Source: Pseudolysinimonas_A sp965653335 (GTDB lineage: Bacteria > Actinomycetota > Actinomycetes > Actinomycetales > Microbacteriaceae). From it: a stretch of 19,673 bases of DNA. Below the pieces are notes generated by a model. The model made no database searches, was not told the origin of the DNA, and saw only the letters and a program-made list of their open reading frames with translations. The stretch lies in NCBI GenBank assembly GCA_965653335.1, contig CBFGZU010000033.1:1-19673 (forward strand), written 5' to 3'. This document shows positions 19,395 to 19,673 of the stretch, one piece after another. Each line of letters opens with the position of its first letter. The stretch's first letter is position 1. The position numbers were made by a program, and so were the translations under genes.

Positions 19395-19673
19395 GTTGGC
19401 GTTCTGCTTCTTCTGTCTCTTGTTATGGCTTCTGCTTGCTAGAGGGTCTACTTTGGCTGTCGATCTTGATGGCGCCGTCCTGTCGCTCTTCTGTCGGATG
19501 AAGATGCCAGTGTATGTCGCGGATGTGACGATCGTAACCCCCCATAGGTGTCGCATGCCGTGTAGGTGCCAGCGCGGCGCGGCGCCGATGCTCCCGCGTA
19601 GGGCTTCATTGCCCGAGATGTAGTGGCTGGATACCCGCGTTCCGGGCGTGAATGGGGGCGGAACCGCTGCTTG
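19395..19673. other. Lower-GC leader region with no convincing gene
   Basis: These 279 bp contain the upstream DNA of the toxin-antitoxin operon. A weak promoter can be proposed on the minus strand: TTACGA, 17-nt spacer, TACACT (-10 at 19514-19509), which would start about 108 nt before ATG19394. Open frames on either strand here lack codon bias and family features. No tRNA, repeat or attachment site was seen at the right edge. Confidence 0.4.

Noticed and set aside
19395..19556. 54-residue N-terminal extension of the antitoxin
   Set aside because: It is basic and low-complexity, has no ribosome site and exceeds the family length. It was kept only as an uncertainty in the start.
19557..19673. 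tRNA or attachment site at the right edge
   Set aside because: No cloverleaf, T-loop GGTTCRA-type motif or direct repeat could be found in these bases.

Overview
The window reads as a chromosomal segment of a high-GC actinobacterium, most likely a member of Microbacteriaceae. The basis is the GC-rich third codon positions, an M. tuberculosis-like RpiB with a catalytic Glu, group II truncated haemoglobin, EttA, PadR/HAAS gene pairs, several starts that look leaderless, and a strong excess of GGATGC/GCATCC. The family assignment is inference. About 19 genes are packed tightly, with many 4-11 nt overlaps. No tRNA, rRNA, CRISPR array or insertion sequence was seen.

Left part (1-5390): a minus-strand operon encodes a lipoprotein multicopper oxidase, a DesK/NarL-type sensor kinase, and the first 15 codons of its response regulator, which runs off the window. 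A long hairpin separates kinase and regulator. Divergent to the oxidase is a Dps ferritin with a possible DtxR/IdeR-like box upstream. Next, on the minus strand, come ribose-5-phosphate isomerase B and an Fpg/Nei DNA glycosylase whose zinc finger has lost one Cys.

Middle part (5391-12195): a large M1 aminopeptidase N is followed by a dispersed-type repeat. Then comes a minus-strand three-gene operon (4-TM protein, XRE regulator, MDR oxidoreductase) with overlapping frames, a near-consensus promoter and a perfect inverted-repeat operator. A second long hairpin sharing a 13-bp motif with the first lies upstream of it. After that come truncated haemoglobin and an FAD-binding dehydrogenase, closed by a 31-bp-arm bidirectional hairpin.

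Right part (12196-18349): a conserved protein of unknown function lies back to back with TesB-like acyl-CoA thioesterase, 21 bp apart. A PadR regulator and a six-TM HAAS-type membrane protein form an autoregulated-looking pair whose last stop overlaps the tesB stop. EttA, a translational ABC-F ATPase, is followed 4 nt later by a hotdog thioesterase. A small lipoprotein and a 79-aa HicB-like protein follow.

Far right (18350-19673): a RES-domain toxin and its Xre/MbcA/ParS-type antitoxin form a type II toxin-antitoxin pair in visibly lower-GC DNA, the best candidate for recent acquisition. Beyond it about 280 bp hold no convincing gene. I did not find a clearly new multi-gene system. The most unusual signals are the shared long-hairpin elements, the GGATGC bias, and the autoregulatory architecture of the XRE operon.
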